This document shows, piece by piece, positions 23,363 through 34,930 of a DNA stretch of 64,000 nucleotides (within the stretch, counting starts at the first letter, position 1; each line of letters opens with the position of its first letter). The position numbers and the translations under genes were made by a program. The notes beneath the pieces were generated by a model. It was not told the DNA's origin, did not search any database, and worked only from the letters and a program-made list of their open reading frames with translations. The stretch is from Paralvinella palmiformis. Its lineage: Eukaryota; Annelida; Polychaeta; Terebellida; Alvinellidae. Location of the stretch: NCBI GenBank assembly GCA_025642065.1, contig JAODUP010000855.1:62001-126000 (forward strand), written 5' to 3'.

Positions 23363-26085
23363 AGGTGTGTGTACATGTGTATGCACACTTACAGACTACA
23401 CCTGCATAACATATATGAGAATTAAGACTATACAAAGGGGTATCTTTACCAAGTCCAGGAAGGTATTTTTCTTTCTGTTCTGATGTACCAAACTCATCTA
23501 TTGGAAACATTACTAAGGATGACTGTACACTCATAGATGATCTATAGGCACTGTCCACTCTGTAACATAAATAAATCATCCACATCACTCTTTTAGCTAA
23601 AATAAATGTCAAAATCATAATAGTGAATTACAAATAGGTACTGATAAAATTTAGTTTTATAGTTAATTGAGAAGTAGTTACTAAGAACACTTTCAATTAT
23701 ATAAAGTGCCTAAAACAAATAATTAACATCCAGAAAAAAAATCAGAGAACTAGTCAACATTTCAAATCATGTACTTTTTTTCACTTCAAATTTTACCTAC
23801 AATAAACTGTACTCATTTGGTCTTATTGCCTATGCAATAATGAACTATAAGGTCATTTTTCTAATAAATTGTTAACATTCAGTAACAAATCTTTAAAATA
23901 TACAAATATACTTCATATATGGTCTTTGGTGGCATAAATTAACTTGAAACCAAATTCTAATAATAAAATATGTACATTTATAATTAACAAGAAAACACTT
24001 GTTATACTATAAAAGTATGTCACCTTTCTAGTTCCCTGGTAAGTAATCCATAACAAACATATGAACTACCAGCACAGCCATAACCTACTATTGTTGGACC
24101 AAGAGCACCTAACTTTCCAATCTCAGGTAGAACTTCATGATTAAAATCTGTAAAACACAACAGACAAATTATGACAATATTAGCATCAGTGTCATGTTAT
24201 TTCATATCAGAACCAGTTCATATCATAACATTTCATCACAAGATAAAACCAGTTTGTATCATATCCATTCACTTCAGAATTTAACAAATCTGATTATAGC
24301 ATAAGCAGGGAAGGTACTGTTTCATACACAAATGCCTATTAGTATAAAAAAATAAATGACTTACAAGATTATACTCAAAGTCTTACCAGTTGATCCAAAA
24401 AATATTACCAATTTATACTAAAAGCATCAAACTAGTTCACATCAAACATTATACAACTTTATACTCTATATAGCCAAACCTTTTTGTAACAATTAAATTA
24501 TGTTTTTATTTATAATCTGTATTGTTTAGCATATTAAACTACCTAGACTGACTTTAGCTATATGTATGTTGCAATAAATTATCTACTGCAATTTCTTTGG
24601 TTAAAAATCAATTCATATTAAGCCCTGAAATTACACTGACTGTAAACATTTGGATATCAAATGTCTTATCTGAGAATTGTCAAAGCTGGCTGTTTTAATG
24701 TACCATATATTGTGAGGTTTAAACCCAGGAGGCCCAACTAGTTCAATTGTCGGTACTAGGGTACTGGGCTTCAGATATGGGGTCAAATACATTGAAATGT
24801 ATTTAAATACAAATACTTTTCTTTTGGTCAAATACATTCATTTGTAAATGTATTTAAATACAAATACTTAACATCACAGCATCAACTAGATTTGTCACAG
24901 CAATTTATGAATTTTTTGTTGATTACACCTGAGGACCATAGATGTTTAAAATTCTCATCAGTCAGATGAGGAAAGATGAGATCTGCTCATTGGATTTACT
25001 CACAAGATGTTTCATATCATCCTTTAATCTCTTCTAATTATAATACAAAATATAATTGAGGATAATTATTAATTGCAATTCCTTAAAATCACAGAGAGTA
25101 GACAATTCCTTCATAGATGTGTGTGTGTGTGTGAAATTCTGTGATCAGATTATTTCCTGAAACAAATCATGCTGGTGACAACATATTCAGATCAAAACAT
25201 GAAATAATTTTAGAAAAGTATTTAAAGATGTATTTGAAAAATCAAATACTTGGTGAAAGTATTTAAATACAAATACTTTTCTTTACAGGTAAGCTCAAAT
25301 ACAAATACTTGAAAAAAGAATTTAAACACTTTCAAATACAAATGTATTTGACCCCATACCTGCTGGGCTTATACCCTAGAAAGACCCCAATTTGATCCCG
25401 ATGATCAAACTTTCTGATCGAAAACCGAAGCACTCAGATATGACACGTGTACAAGACAATCCTCTTTTTGGACATGTTATTTTGAAGTTCCTAATTATGA
25501 AAAAACAACAATAAAGAAATAGATAACAGCTTTTATCAGCTCTGTATTTATTAATTCTCATAATTTTCGTGATGTGTTTTTATTTTTTGATGAAACAAAA
25601 TGTGTAGAAAAGGGTCTGAGTTATACCCCAGAATAGGCCCACTTAACTCATCTACTCATTTAGGGGACTGGGCTTATACCCCAGTATGGACCTATACCCC
25701 AAGATAAACAGTATATGCTTTAAATGTCACATATAATAGTCATTTACCAGAGTGTTGCAGAAATCACACACAAAAATTACTGCATGTACTTAATTTTATT
25801 TCATCATATTCTTGTACACTACCTATCATTTTTAATAAATGCATAATGCAATTGTAAAATTTATTTTATTCTGTTAGTTTATATTGTGTTAATTGGATAG
25901 GAAATTAAGCAAATTTGAATTGTAAATTTTGATCACTAAAATAATACTTCAGCATATTAGGAATAACTTACAAGGAAACTGTGAAACTTATTAGTTTAGA
26001 ATTAGACAAGCATTGCTTCGGAATTACCAAATACCAAATGCTAATAATAGATTTTACACCATTTAAATGGATCAATTACATGAGG

Positions 26086-26121
<36 letters not shown>

Positions 26122-29100
26122 TTTAGTAATTTTACTATGTATGGTTAATCTACTGCAGTAACATGACAGTCAACACTATCACTCTAAGATATTTTACTGC
26201 AGAAGGCAAAATCAGTGATAAAATTGCTGTTTGATTAAGAATCAGTCAATTAATTTCCTCCTGACGCAAACAATGCCTTTCATATGAATGTTCTTAAAAT
26301 TTCCATAACTACAATTATCCAGTCTATTAAGCTAAGGTAACTGCAATTATATGAAAGATCAACTCTGGATAAATTAAGTTGAGACTAAATAGGATTACAG
26401 CTGCAATAATTACAATAGAAATGAATTACTAACAGCTGGTCAACTGGGGGGGGGGGAGGTTTACACTCATACATGTTTGGCACTAATATGAAGAAAGAAC
26501 TGCTGTGCCATAAGTCATAAAATAAATGTACCTTTAATATTTTGCCGTGCTAACTAAAATAGCCCAATTTTGATCTTTTAATGTATACTGTTAGTGGACA
26601 GACTTCTTTGGTTGCATGATAAGAAAGTCCCAATTAAATAACTCCATTTTTCAATACCATGCCTATAAGATAGAGTAGATTGTAGGTAATGACATTAAAT
26701 AATGAACTCACACACATATCACTCCAAACAACAATAGCATGGGGGTGAAAGTGTATTGATCTCTGACCAGAAGGTTATATTTTCTTGTGGTAGAGACATA
26801 GCTAGAAGACCTGAGCTAATAAAATAATCCATGGAAACATCACCACAAACCAGAGTCTGGGTGATAATAGGGATAAACAAATCAGTTATAATTGTGATTA
26901 CTTGAAAATATAATGATTATGATTACATGAATAATTATTGTAATCACTTATGATTACAATGTAAAGTAATTATGATTATCATGAATACAACATCTATGAG
27001 CCAAATACGAATGTAATGGACCATTGTTACTCACTCACTTACATGAAATGTACTAACATTTCTATTAAATAAAAATATTGGTGTGTAAGTATATTAACTA
27101 ATCAAAGTAATACTGTAATTACAGATATTTTCGAAATAATCTTAAGATTATGAAACTTATATGCGTGTGTCATAAGTTATGACACACACATACAAGTTTC
27201 CTGTGTGTGGCTCATGAACTAAGTTTGCCATCTACAGTACAAACTGTAATATCAACGCTGGACACAGAGCCACTATTAAAGGCTTGTGCTCTACATATAC
27301 ATGTTCTAATACTGATTATTATGAAGGAAATTAAAACAAAATTGAAGAAACTTCAATATCTGTTTATATTTAAAAACTCAAGTAGCCACATTTCAAGCAA
27401 TTATTGAACACACCAAAAGAATGCTGTGCAGCTGAATAGAATGCTGTTGACATGCATGCGCAATTATACTGTATATTACTAGTACCCTATTTAAAGGATT
27501 AATGCAGAGAAGGGCTTTGTTTGAATGGGAAGGGCCATCAGCATGATAACCAACACATATTAATATCACAATATCTGACATATTGGCCACATTTACGTTT
27601 TTATCCATGAGACAACACAGACCCAATAACAACATTAGCAGCAAACCCAGAGCAACATTAGGCTCCTTGAATGTGAATGATTTTAGCCAGCTTAACATGA
27701 TCATAACAACTTCAGCGCAATTTAATAAACCCTGTATTTTAGTAAGAGTAAATAAATAAATATGATTTTAAATGAACCAGGCATCATATTTATAAAATCA
27801 CTGTGTGTGAAGCCATTTACCATAATTGCACATGGGTAAGGTACTTGATCATCTGAGATAATCTCTGTGTGTATATTCTTAAGCTAATCAGTCAAGCGCA
27901 TTTAGCAAGTTTATCGTTGTTGAATAAATATACATATATTTCCCTGTTCATGCTACAATAAAGCAGGCAATAAGAACTTTTTGGGCAATGACCATATGCA
28001 AATATAAAGCTCCGTGAGTTGGCTAATGGATGGGGATTCACAAAATTAAGAATACGCGAAAATATCAGTAATTACAGTATATGAATCTTTAACTCTTCTA
28101 AACAATGTCAAAACAAAATTAACTTCAGGTGATCATTGATGTTTTACAGCCACTTTTGTGCACATGGTAGGGTAAATGGGCCGAGCGACCTCCAAAGGCA
28201 ATGAAGCGAAGTCAAAGATGAAACACCATTCAGTAAGCCCAGACCGAGATTCAATCACAGATGGTATTGATCTTTGGTCCAACATGCTACGGTTAGACCA
28301 CGGAGGTGCCCTACTTCAGGTTAAGGATTTATAACTGAAGGGTTGTTGGCTGGAAGCTCTGGATCTGCCTCATGTAGTGACTGGTTCACTCAGCCAGAAA
28401 TGATGGCTCTGTGTCCGTGTAATGCTTTGTGCCTATAATGGCAGTGTGCATTTGGGAGTTGATGTGTGTGCTGGATGGATACAGGGCTGAATCAGGGATA
28501 ATAATACTGAAAATATTATGTATTATTATTAACTGCTATGTCGTTGATTATTTATCACAGCAGAATGTTGATCCATGCTCAATGTTAACATAGGGAGAAT
28601 GATGATGTCACACACCCCAAACAAAACTATTCCAAAACACACATCAGTAAGAAATTGCCAAATGGAAAAGAACAGCACTGAATATTTAAAAGAACGTCTT
28701 CTATTCTTCCTAATTCTGGCCAAAGGCCTGAATTTCCATATACATGCAATTAAAATATCAATATATTATACTGTCATTAGCATCACCAACTGATAATAAA
28801 CTGGAATGATAAAATGGCTGGAATTAGTCTTATTAACAGTTGTTATAAGGAATTATATAATTTACAGTAGGATGAAAATATACACAACATCCCTGTAATA
28901 CTGACTTTATGGTAAAATATAACATTGCAAACAATCAAGCACCTTGTGTAATCATGAAATTAATCATGGATTATGGTTACATCTAAAATATTCAATCAAT
29001 CACAATTATGATTATAGTACATCTGGAAATACTTATTATGATTAATTGAGATCATGTGAACGATTATGATTATCAATTACAACTAGCCCCATCTCCGCAA

Positions 29101-32100
29101 CGAACATTACAAGTCACCTACTTTGGTGGTTAATACATGTAACGCAATACTGTATTACTTTAATAGTAATTAAAAAAATTAATTTCTACATTAAATGCTA
29201 ACAATAAACGTGTTAATACATGTAATGCAATACTGTATTACTTTAATAGTAATTAATTTTTAAAATTTTCTACATTAAATGCTAACAATAAACAAATTAA
29301 CTACCTGACTGATTATAAAAACTTACGTTCCGTCCTGAAGGAATGTGTCACTCTTGGCATGAGTGTCTCCTGGCAGTAATTTCTGAACTGATCCCTGAGG
29401 ATAATTTCATCTTCGGTGAGCAGACTGTCCACATTTAAAGGATCACGCCAATTAAACTCAGGAACTGACAGATTAATGCAAAAATATGGAGAAATAATTA
29501 TTATGATAAATCCTAGCACTAAGACTAGATCAAAGTATTTAATATGGTTTACATCTCTGGATCATTTACATCTATAATTACAAGTGAGAGCTAACTTGGA
29601 TCTAAGTCCTGAATTATGGAAATGCATAACAACTATAATCATGATGATTTTCTTCAATGTATTATTATCTCACGAAGTGAATCAACTGTCAATTCACCAC
29701 ACTTTTACCACTCCACTGAATTCAAAATCAACAGATACTAACACAGTCCATTCGAGGTCAAATATCTGCTAGAATTGCACCTCCATTTTTTTATAACAAA
29801 GGTAATTTATAATTATTACTTTGTCAAGAATCCACTATGACACAATGTTTGCTTCAGCTCAAAAAGAATATCAAATACAGCTATTTTCCCAGAGGACAAG
29901 GCTCAATTGTAAGTATGAAATTACGAGTCAGACACTTGAATTCCCACTTCCAATTCGTGCATCTACTAGATACTATAGGATAAAGATATTACTGACCATC
30001 AGTAGAAATCAACATTTTTTTTTAATTACTTAGACATCTATAAAGGTACTACTTACCTCCTGTAGATGCAGTCCTATTCAATTTTCTTACTAATAATAGA
30101 AGTTAAGGTATTATATTTATATTGACACTGTAAAACATTTAAATCAATTAATAATTCACATTTTACTAAAGAACTTAGAACACCTCTATGTTTGCAATAT
30201 AAATTAGAAATAAATGCAGATAAATGCAAATGATAAGTTAGTGGGGAGATGCTAGTTTTTTTTCCCTAATAACTGTGTGGCCTTTTAAACAAAAGTCCAT
30301 TTTTGAAGAAAAAACATTAATTCAGGATAATCATTTAAAATATTTAGTTAATTATCTTTAAACAGACCTTACCAGAAACAACAGATGACCTTTTGATATA
30401 AATAATAATACTTATTTAATGCCTTAATGTAATCAAAAATGTAGAATAATATATAGATTTAAATGTCAATTGATTACGTATGCAATTTAAATCTCCACAA
30501 GAAGTAGAACTGAAACATTAGCTAATCAGTAATATATTACTGGCCTCTCAAAATCGTTTTTATAATATAATTGGCACTGCTTGCATGCTCATTCAGTAAT
30601 TCCTATCAGAACCTGGGGGTGAATTTTTAACAAATTATTCAATTATAAACAATCCCTAAGCTTACGAGTATGAAACCCTAAAATAGAATGGTAAATGAAT
30701 ACCTCCGTGAATACTTTTAATAAAAGACTGCATATGCTCCAAGGAGTAAAGTATCCATTCATTTAGTGCCAAAGAACAATTTTTAAGTCTACATAAGTCA
30801 TCAGTAGATTGCTATATTCAGTGTTATTCATGTTATGGTGTAATATTCCACTTGAACACAAAATTTGATCTAAATATGTATTTATCATTTTATGTGCATG
30901 CCTTTTATGTATCAAACTAACCATAACTTATGAGAATATATGTGTAGTTGCTCATTTGCTTACTTACTGAATACACTTGACAATGTACCACCAAAGAATT
31001 GTTTGTAATTTATTTGATAATAGTGCATCATTATCAGTTTATGTAATTAAAAAGATTCTATTCACATGCATAATATCATATATTCGGATATAAATTTTTG
31101 TGTATGTTCATAGTATGAACAGACTTAGACTACTGTAGGTCTCGGCCATTAAGCCGAGACTTTGTGTCAACATTTTGACCCTTATTTTGGGGGGTCGGCT
31201 TAATGGCCGGTGCTATTTCAGTGTCAAGAAATCCAGTCATCGGGATAAATATTTTCAGTGTGTTAGCAGCCGTCTAGACGCTACTGACCTAGTTTAGATC
31301 TAGATGCAAATTGATATCAATCGTTATTTTGATTTAAACTCATGCAGTCATAGAGTGAAAATAGAAGTGAAACAAGTTGATGATAATTATACATGGCTTT
31401 ATAATGAAAATCAATATTTATATGTAGAATTATCTGATTTTTGTAATTATGGATAAACATTGTTTGACTCAGTAGCACATTTCACGAAGGCAGCGTCAGT
31501 AACAAGACAACTAGTACCGAAGACATCCAGTACCCAAGAGCATCATATCTCATTTGTTTGGCGGCATAGACATAAACGTACCATCAAAGGGTCAATAGTA
31601 ATTGACAATATGTTTAATTACTTCATTGACTTGAGGTCCTACGTATGCGCTAACAGTTTCCGTAAACGATGGTTATAATTTACCTTGGTCGATTGACAGT
31701 ATACAAAACACATTGGTATGAATAACGAATTATGAAAACAAAATTATTTTCTGTGTTCAAAACGTCACCTGGGCTGGAAATACTACAAGGAAAAGTTCAG
31801 ATTTTTAGGTCAGCTTATTGGATGGTAACACCATAAATCATGATATTTTAGGCCTAAAAACCGTCACAAGAGGTAGAGGTTAGTATTAAAAGCTGGCTTC
31901 TGGGATCAGGAGACAGATCTGGGAAATGAAAAGAAAGAGAAAATCTACGATGTTGGAGTAACAGTGTGCTGATTTTTGTATGGTGTAGACTTTATAAAGA
32001 ATTTACATCCCTTTTTTAATAATGTTTTTTGTGACCCACTTTACAAATCATCATCTCTTTTATTCTTAAATTTTTAATCAAATATCTTAAGATCATAACT

Positions 32101-34740
32101 TACACACTCCTAAATGGCAGTATAGTATTTATCAAATAAAGTTTTCTGTAATGGAGATAATATTTGTATAATTAAAATGTTTTTTTTAATTCTGGACTAA
32201 CTTCCAGATGTATTATTGTATATAACAGTTCAGGTTATACAGGAGTGTTATATTAATTACCAATAATTTTTAGGTTGGTGTTTATTTCATATCGATAATT
32301 ACATGCTTTTAGTTTATGGTACGCACAAATTATAATGTTTTTATCTATTTTTAATAAAGACTTAAAAATGCAAAAAAAATTGTATTACTTAAATATAATT
32401 TTATTGTAATTAATTAGCATTAATATAGTGGTACTGGGCTAGTACAAAAAACAGTTCCAATTGTGGATTATAATTATATTACTGGAGTTAAGAGAGATTA
32501 TTGGGACAGTACTGAAATGATACAGAATATATTAATAACTGTACCAATACAATATCAGTCCAGTAATGAGACATTATTAGCAGGGTTCATATACTTCCAG
32601 ATGTATAGTTTTCCAGGAGTTTCCAGGACATTTGTTTATACAAATATCAAATTTTCCACGATCCGATCAATATTTTCCAGGAGTATTTTGACATTTGATT
32701 ACCAGGTAATAGAACAGATAAGTCAATGTTCTAGCTTCTCTGCCACTTGGAAAGAAATGACCGATCCCAGGACTGTCACTCGTTCTCATAATTGTGTCTT
32801 CCTTGTGCTTTGACCCAAGTACCTGGCTTTTGATAGCAGCTTCTCCCATATTGGATACATCACATGTCTTCGAACACAGTGTGCATTTAGCAACATGCTT
32901 GTTATTATATTCCTGCTGTAACCAGGTGCTGTATTTTGCCAGCCACTGCTTGTTAAACACACATTTAACGTGCAACATTTTCTTTTCTTTTTCGTGGCAC
33001 ATGTCACTTGCTGAACAAACGCACAAATAGGTACATTATGATCTGCTCTGGGATGCTGCTATAGTGTAGAAAGAGATTTTGAGAAAAAGGCATCATGATA
33101 TTTCTCAAGTAAAAATGCCAGATTCAATGATTTGCTGATGCTACTAAATTTACTCTTGCTTTGTTTTCATCCACAATTAAATAAGTAATTCTATGACTAT
33201 ACCAAAATCAAAGAGTAAATCATTTACTTTAAAATAACAGGTTTCGAAATTATCTTCAAGTTCAACTGCAATGGCTGTACTCTAAAAGTGTACACTATGA
33301 CACTTACAGCAGTAAACAAGTTCATTTCATTGACAAATGTATTATTGTATGTAAACAAATGAAAGTAAAATTACGTCAATTTAATCCACTGACACACTAA
33401 CAGCGTTACCTAATTTTAACAACAAGTAGCATACACCAATCTTGCCTCCGTGGGACAAACATAACCCCTGCATGGCTATGATTATAGTATAACTAAACAC
33501 AGTTTGTGTATGTGCCGTTTATGTGAATATGTTTCAAAAATCCTGATTTGTATATTAATCTATAACATGCGGTGATGTTAATCATGGCAGTAGTAATTTG
33601 ATAGACTAGATGGCAGCACATCACACACTGTGTCATTTTGACCATAGCATTTTGATGTCCTAACTTTGTGACAAATTTGACAGCTGCATCCAGGCTACTT
33701 GTTAGATCTAAGCTCCCAGCCTGATTAGGCATTGTTTTCAAAATGTTTAGGGTGAATTTCCTTTTCCATGGGGTTTTCCAGGGGTGTATTGAAAATCAAA
33801 GACTATTCCAGGAGAACTATTAAAATCAAGTATATTCCAGGATGGCTGCGAACCCTGTATTAGGCCAATTCCAAAATAGTGTGCTGTGTTAGTGATATTT
33901 TAGATATTCTTGTTCAGTATATAACAGTAATGGCCTATTACCAACCCATTACCATTGATGTATACGGAGCCACTGTGCAAAATGTTGTCAGCCCACTACT
34001 TGGAAATGGTATCTGGTAACACCCAAATTTACCTGATAAGACAAGTAATATGGCTATATAAAAGTCCACATTCACTCAGTTGCATTGAAAATAAAAAAAT
34101 TTGCTTCTAGTAGAGTGTTCCCTTCTATATAAATGCATTATAAACACTTTTTTATTTAAACAATCTGTGTTCATTTGTGGTAGACTCTATATATGCTTTA
34201 TAAGCTATGGGTATTTTCTGACAATGTTCAGAGTATACAAAATTCATCGGCCCCCTTGGCCAAAATATAATGATGTCCAACATAAATTTATAACAGCCAA
34301 ATAATGTTCATGCAGAATTAGTGTTAGCTGCTCTAATAATTAGCATGTTTCGTTGGTTATTCAGCATTTTATCACTTTGAAATAAAGTGAATGACTAAAT
34401 AAAAAAATCAGCAGGTCCGACAAACCTTTTCAGCTTTGGCTGGTGTAGGGCCTGGTGGATAACAAATAATGTGTGGAGCTGCCAAAAAAATATGGGTGTA
34501 GGACCTATTGTCCAACAAGACAAGTTAAGTTGGGATTGTGTTTACTCTGAATATTCATTCATAAAATTGTAATCACTATATTTATATGTTTTCACACAAG
34601 ACGGAAAAATATTTTACACAAAAACTATTATTTAAAAGGATACAAGGTGTTCTATGTTGCGTAAATAATACCGATAGATATGAATGTTGTCTGCTAAGGT
34701 GGTTCACAACGCACCCTCTCGTCAGGTATCTGAGTGCCAT
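17761..34740 (-). CDS. GCDH: GCDH, glutaryl-CoA dehydrogenase, mitochondrial, complete, 11 exons
   Basis: A mitochondrial-matrix FAD enzyme of the acyl-CoA dehydrogenase family that converts glutaryl-CoA to crotonyl-CoA plus CO2 in lysine, hydroxylysine and tryptophan breakdown, passing electrons to ETF. Exons, 5' to 3': 34740-34644, 30089-30057, 29464-29327, 24147-24024, 23559-23450, 23039-22910, 22599-22377, 20951-20848, 20385-20260, 19384-19224, 17828-17761. They total 437 residues; human GCDH has 438. [18 protein letters not shown] is an Arg-rich mitochondrial leader without acids. The core follows: [21 protein letters not shown], then [12 protein letters not shown], whose Arg matches the human substrate-carboxylate residue. 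The family signature [13 protein letters not shown] and the second signature starting [20 protein letters not shown] are both intact. The catalytic Glu in TYEGTRD is residue 415 (human 414). No stop or frameshift occurs. Exons 3-11 are firm; exon 2 and the exon 1 donor rest on phase and total length. The exon 10 donor (GTTATT) is weak. Confidence 0.96.
19726..19782 (-). pseudogene. tRNA-derived fragment (SINE head or tRNA pseudogene, tRNA-Lys-like)
   Basis: On the minus strand GCTCAGTTGGTAGAAC is a near-perfect pol III A-box (human tRNA-Lys has GCTCAGTCGGTAGAGC), and CCCAGGTTTGAGAC is a B-box-like end. The anticodon region is degenerate and no closed cloverleaf forms, so it is not a functional tRNA. 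Confidence 0.55.
22614..22666. repeat. Compound TG/AT microsatellite in GCDH intron 6
   Basis: The run begins 15 bp upstream of the acceptor side of GCDH exon 7 on the gene strand, where it reads as AT then CA repeats and replaces a normal pyrimidine tract. Confidence 0.85.
23115..23290 (-). repeat. Dispersed repeat, copy 2, in GCDH intron 5
   Basis: Inverted relative to the copy at 1985-2130. It shares the AGAATCTC...GAATTCAAACTCTGGACG block and the GAGACATGTGTAATGTCTCA hairpin-like segment. The minus strand carries a B-box-like GGTTCGAGATTC. It is flanked on both sides by TG microsatellites. Confidence 0.6.
23326..23371. repeat. TG microsatellite in GCDH intron 5
   Basis: Imperfect TG run next to the dispersed repeat at 23115-23290. 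Further TG runs lie at 23094-23120 and 26088-26119 (intron 3). Confidence 0.9.
24772..25362. mobile_element. hAT-type MITE with 22-bp terminal repeats and 8-bp target duplication, in GCDH intron 3
   Basis: 591 bp. The ends 24772-24793 and 25341-25362 are inverted repeats with one mismatch, starting CAGATATGG and CAGGTATGG. They are flanked by the perfect direct repeat CTGGGCTT (24764-24771 and 25363-25370), the 8-bp duplication of hAT elements. The interior repeats the ATTTAAATACAAATACTT motif. It has no coding capacity. It inserted into an older repeat seen again near 25660-25710 (GACTGGGCTTATACCCC). Confidence 0.85.
28129..28318 (-). mobile_element. tRNA-derived SINE, family A, near full length
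   Basis: On the minus strand the head CACCTCCGTGGTCTAACCG (A-box region) and GATTGAATC (B-box) are followed by a body ATTTCATCTTTGACTTCGCT and a tail GGCCCATTTACCC, then CCATGTGCACAAAAGTGGC. The same body and tail occur at 42160-42352, and tail-only copies at 13374, 37191 and 37571. Confidence 0.75.
29131..29295 (+). repeat. Recent tandem duplication, about 82-bp unit, in GCDH intron 3
   Basis: TAATACATGTAACGCAATAC at about 29132 and TAATACATGTAATGCAATAC at about 29214 start two nearly identical units, both running through CTACATTAAATGCTAACAAT. The right copy ends 32 bp before the donor of GCDH exon 3. Confidence 0.85.
30057..30089 (-). CDS. GCDH: GCDH exon 2, a 33-nt mini-exon (predicted)
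   Basis: This short minus-strand exon lies between an acceptor (TATTATTAG) and a strong donor (GTAAGT). It needs two bases at its 5' side and leaves one, which fits exons 1 and 3. It adds [10 protein letters not shown] just before the conserved PEFNW start of the mature enzyme, in the poorly conserved region between leader and core. The call rests on splice signals and phase only. Confidence 0.6.
32581..33857. mobile_element. DNA transposon with CAGGGTTC ends and a BED-like zinc finger fragment
   Basis: The ends are CAGGGTTC and GAACCCTG, flanked by TATTAG on both sides (32575-32580, 33858-33863). Subterminal regions repeat TTCCAGGA-type motifs. Inside, the minus strand (about 32985-32790) reads [20 protein letters not shown], then [20 protein letters not shown] and GSKHKE, a C-x2-C...H-type finger like those at the N-terminus of hAT-related proteins. 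The rest of a transposase is not recognisable. The 6-bp duplication is shorter than the usual 8. Confidence 0.65.
34644..34740 (-). CDS. GCDH: GCDH exon 1 (mitochondrial leader)
   Basis: The minus-strand ATG at 34740 opens [15 protein letters not shown]; human GCDH also begins MALR. The frame stays open past the chosen donor (GTATCC at 34643). That donor was picked because it leaves one base, as exon 2 requires, and gives a total length one residue from human. Another phase-1 donor (GTGTAA) lies a little further down and cannot be excluded. Confidence 0.75.
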
Positions 34741-34930
34741 AATTTAACAGTGCCACTTCTACAAAATATCAGTTTTGTTCAGCTGCCTCTATAGAAACAA
34801 TTTTAAATATGCCACTTTGGGGCTGGCTACCAACAACTTATTCACTGAAAATACAAGGTTACAACCATATTATTAGCAAGTGAGCAACTTGTCACCCAGC
34901 CACTTCCGGTCAACGTTAATAGGAACGGGT
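34741..34930 (-). promoter_or_regulatory. GCDH promoter-proximal region with an ETS/GABP-type site
   Basis: The region just upstream of the GCDH start contains CACTTCCGGT at 34901-34910 (CCGGAAGT on the gene strand), a consensus ETS/GABP (NRF-2) core about 165 bp before the ATG. Such sites are typical of promoters of genes for mitochondrial proteins. The transcription start was not located. Confidence 0.4.

Noticed and set aside
23099..23618. Overlapping open frames rich in Val/Cys or Thr/His
   Set aside because: They are translations of TG/CA microsatellites. The true coding part on the minus strand is only GCDH exon 5 (23559-23450).
27393..27704. 103-codon hydrophobic minus-strand frame in GCDH intron 3
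   Set aside because: Low-complexity hydrophobic sequence, no family match, no splice or promoter support.
26870..29090. A 2.2-kb element bounded by ATTGTGATTAC-like sequences
   Set aside because: The flanking matches are short, AT-rich and only roughly inverted. A SINE and unrelated sequence lie between. Not convincing.
31130..31215. Palindromic TCTCGGCCATTAAGCCGAGA with a nearby partial copy as a regulatory site
   Set aside because: More likely a degraded pogo-type terminal repeat. Ends and target site are unclear, so it was not annotated.
33493..33741. 82-codon minus-strand frame inside the 32581-33857 element
   Set aside because: Its position suggests part of the element, but I recognise no transposase motif in it, so it is not listed as a separate feature.
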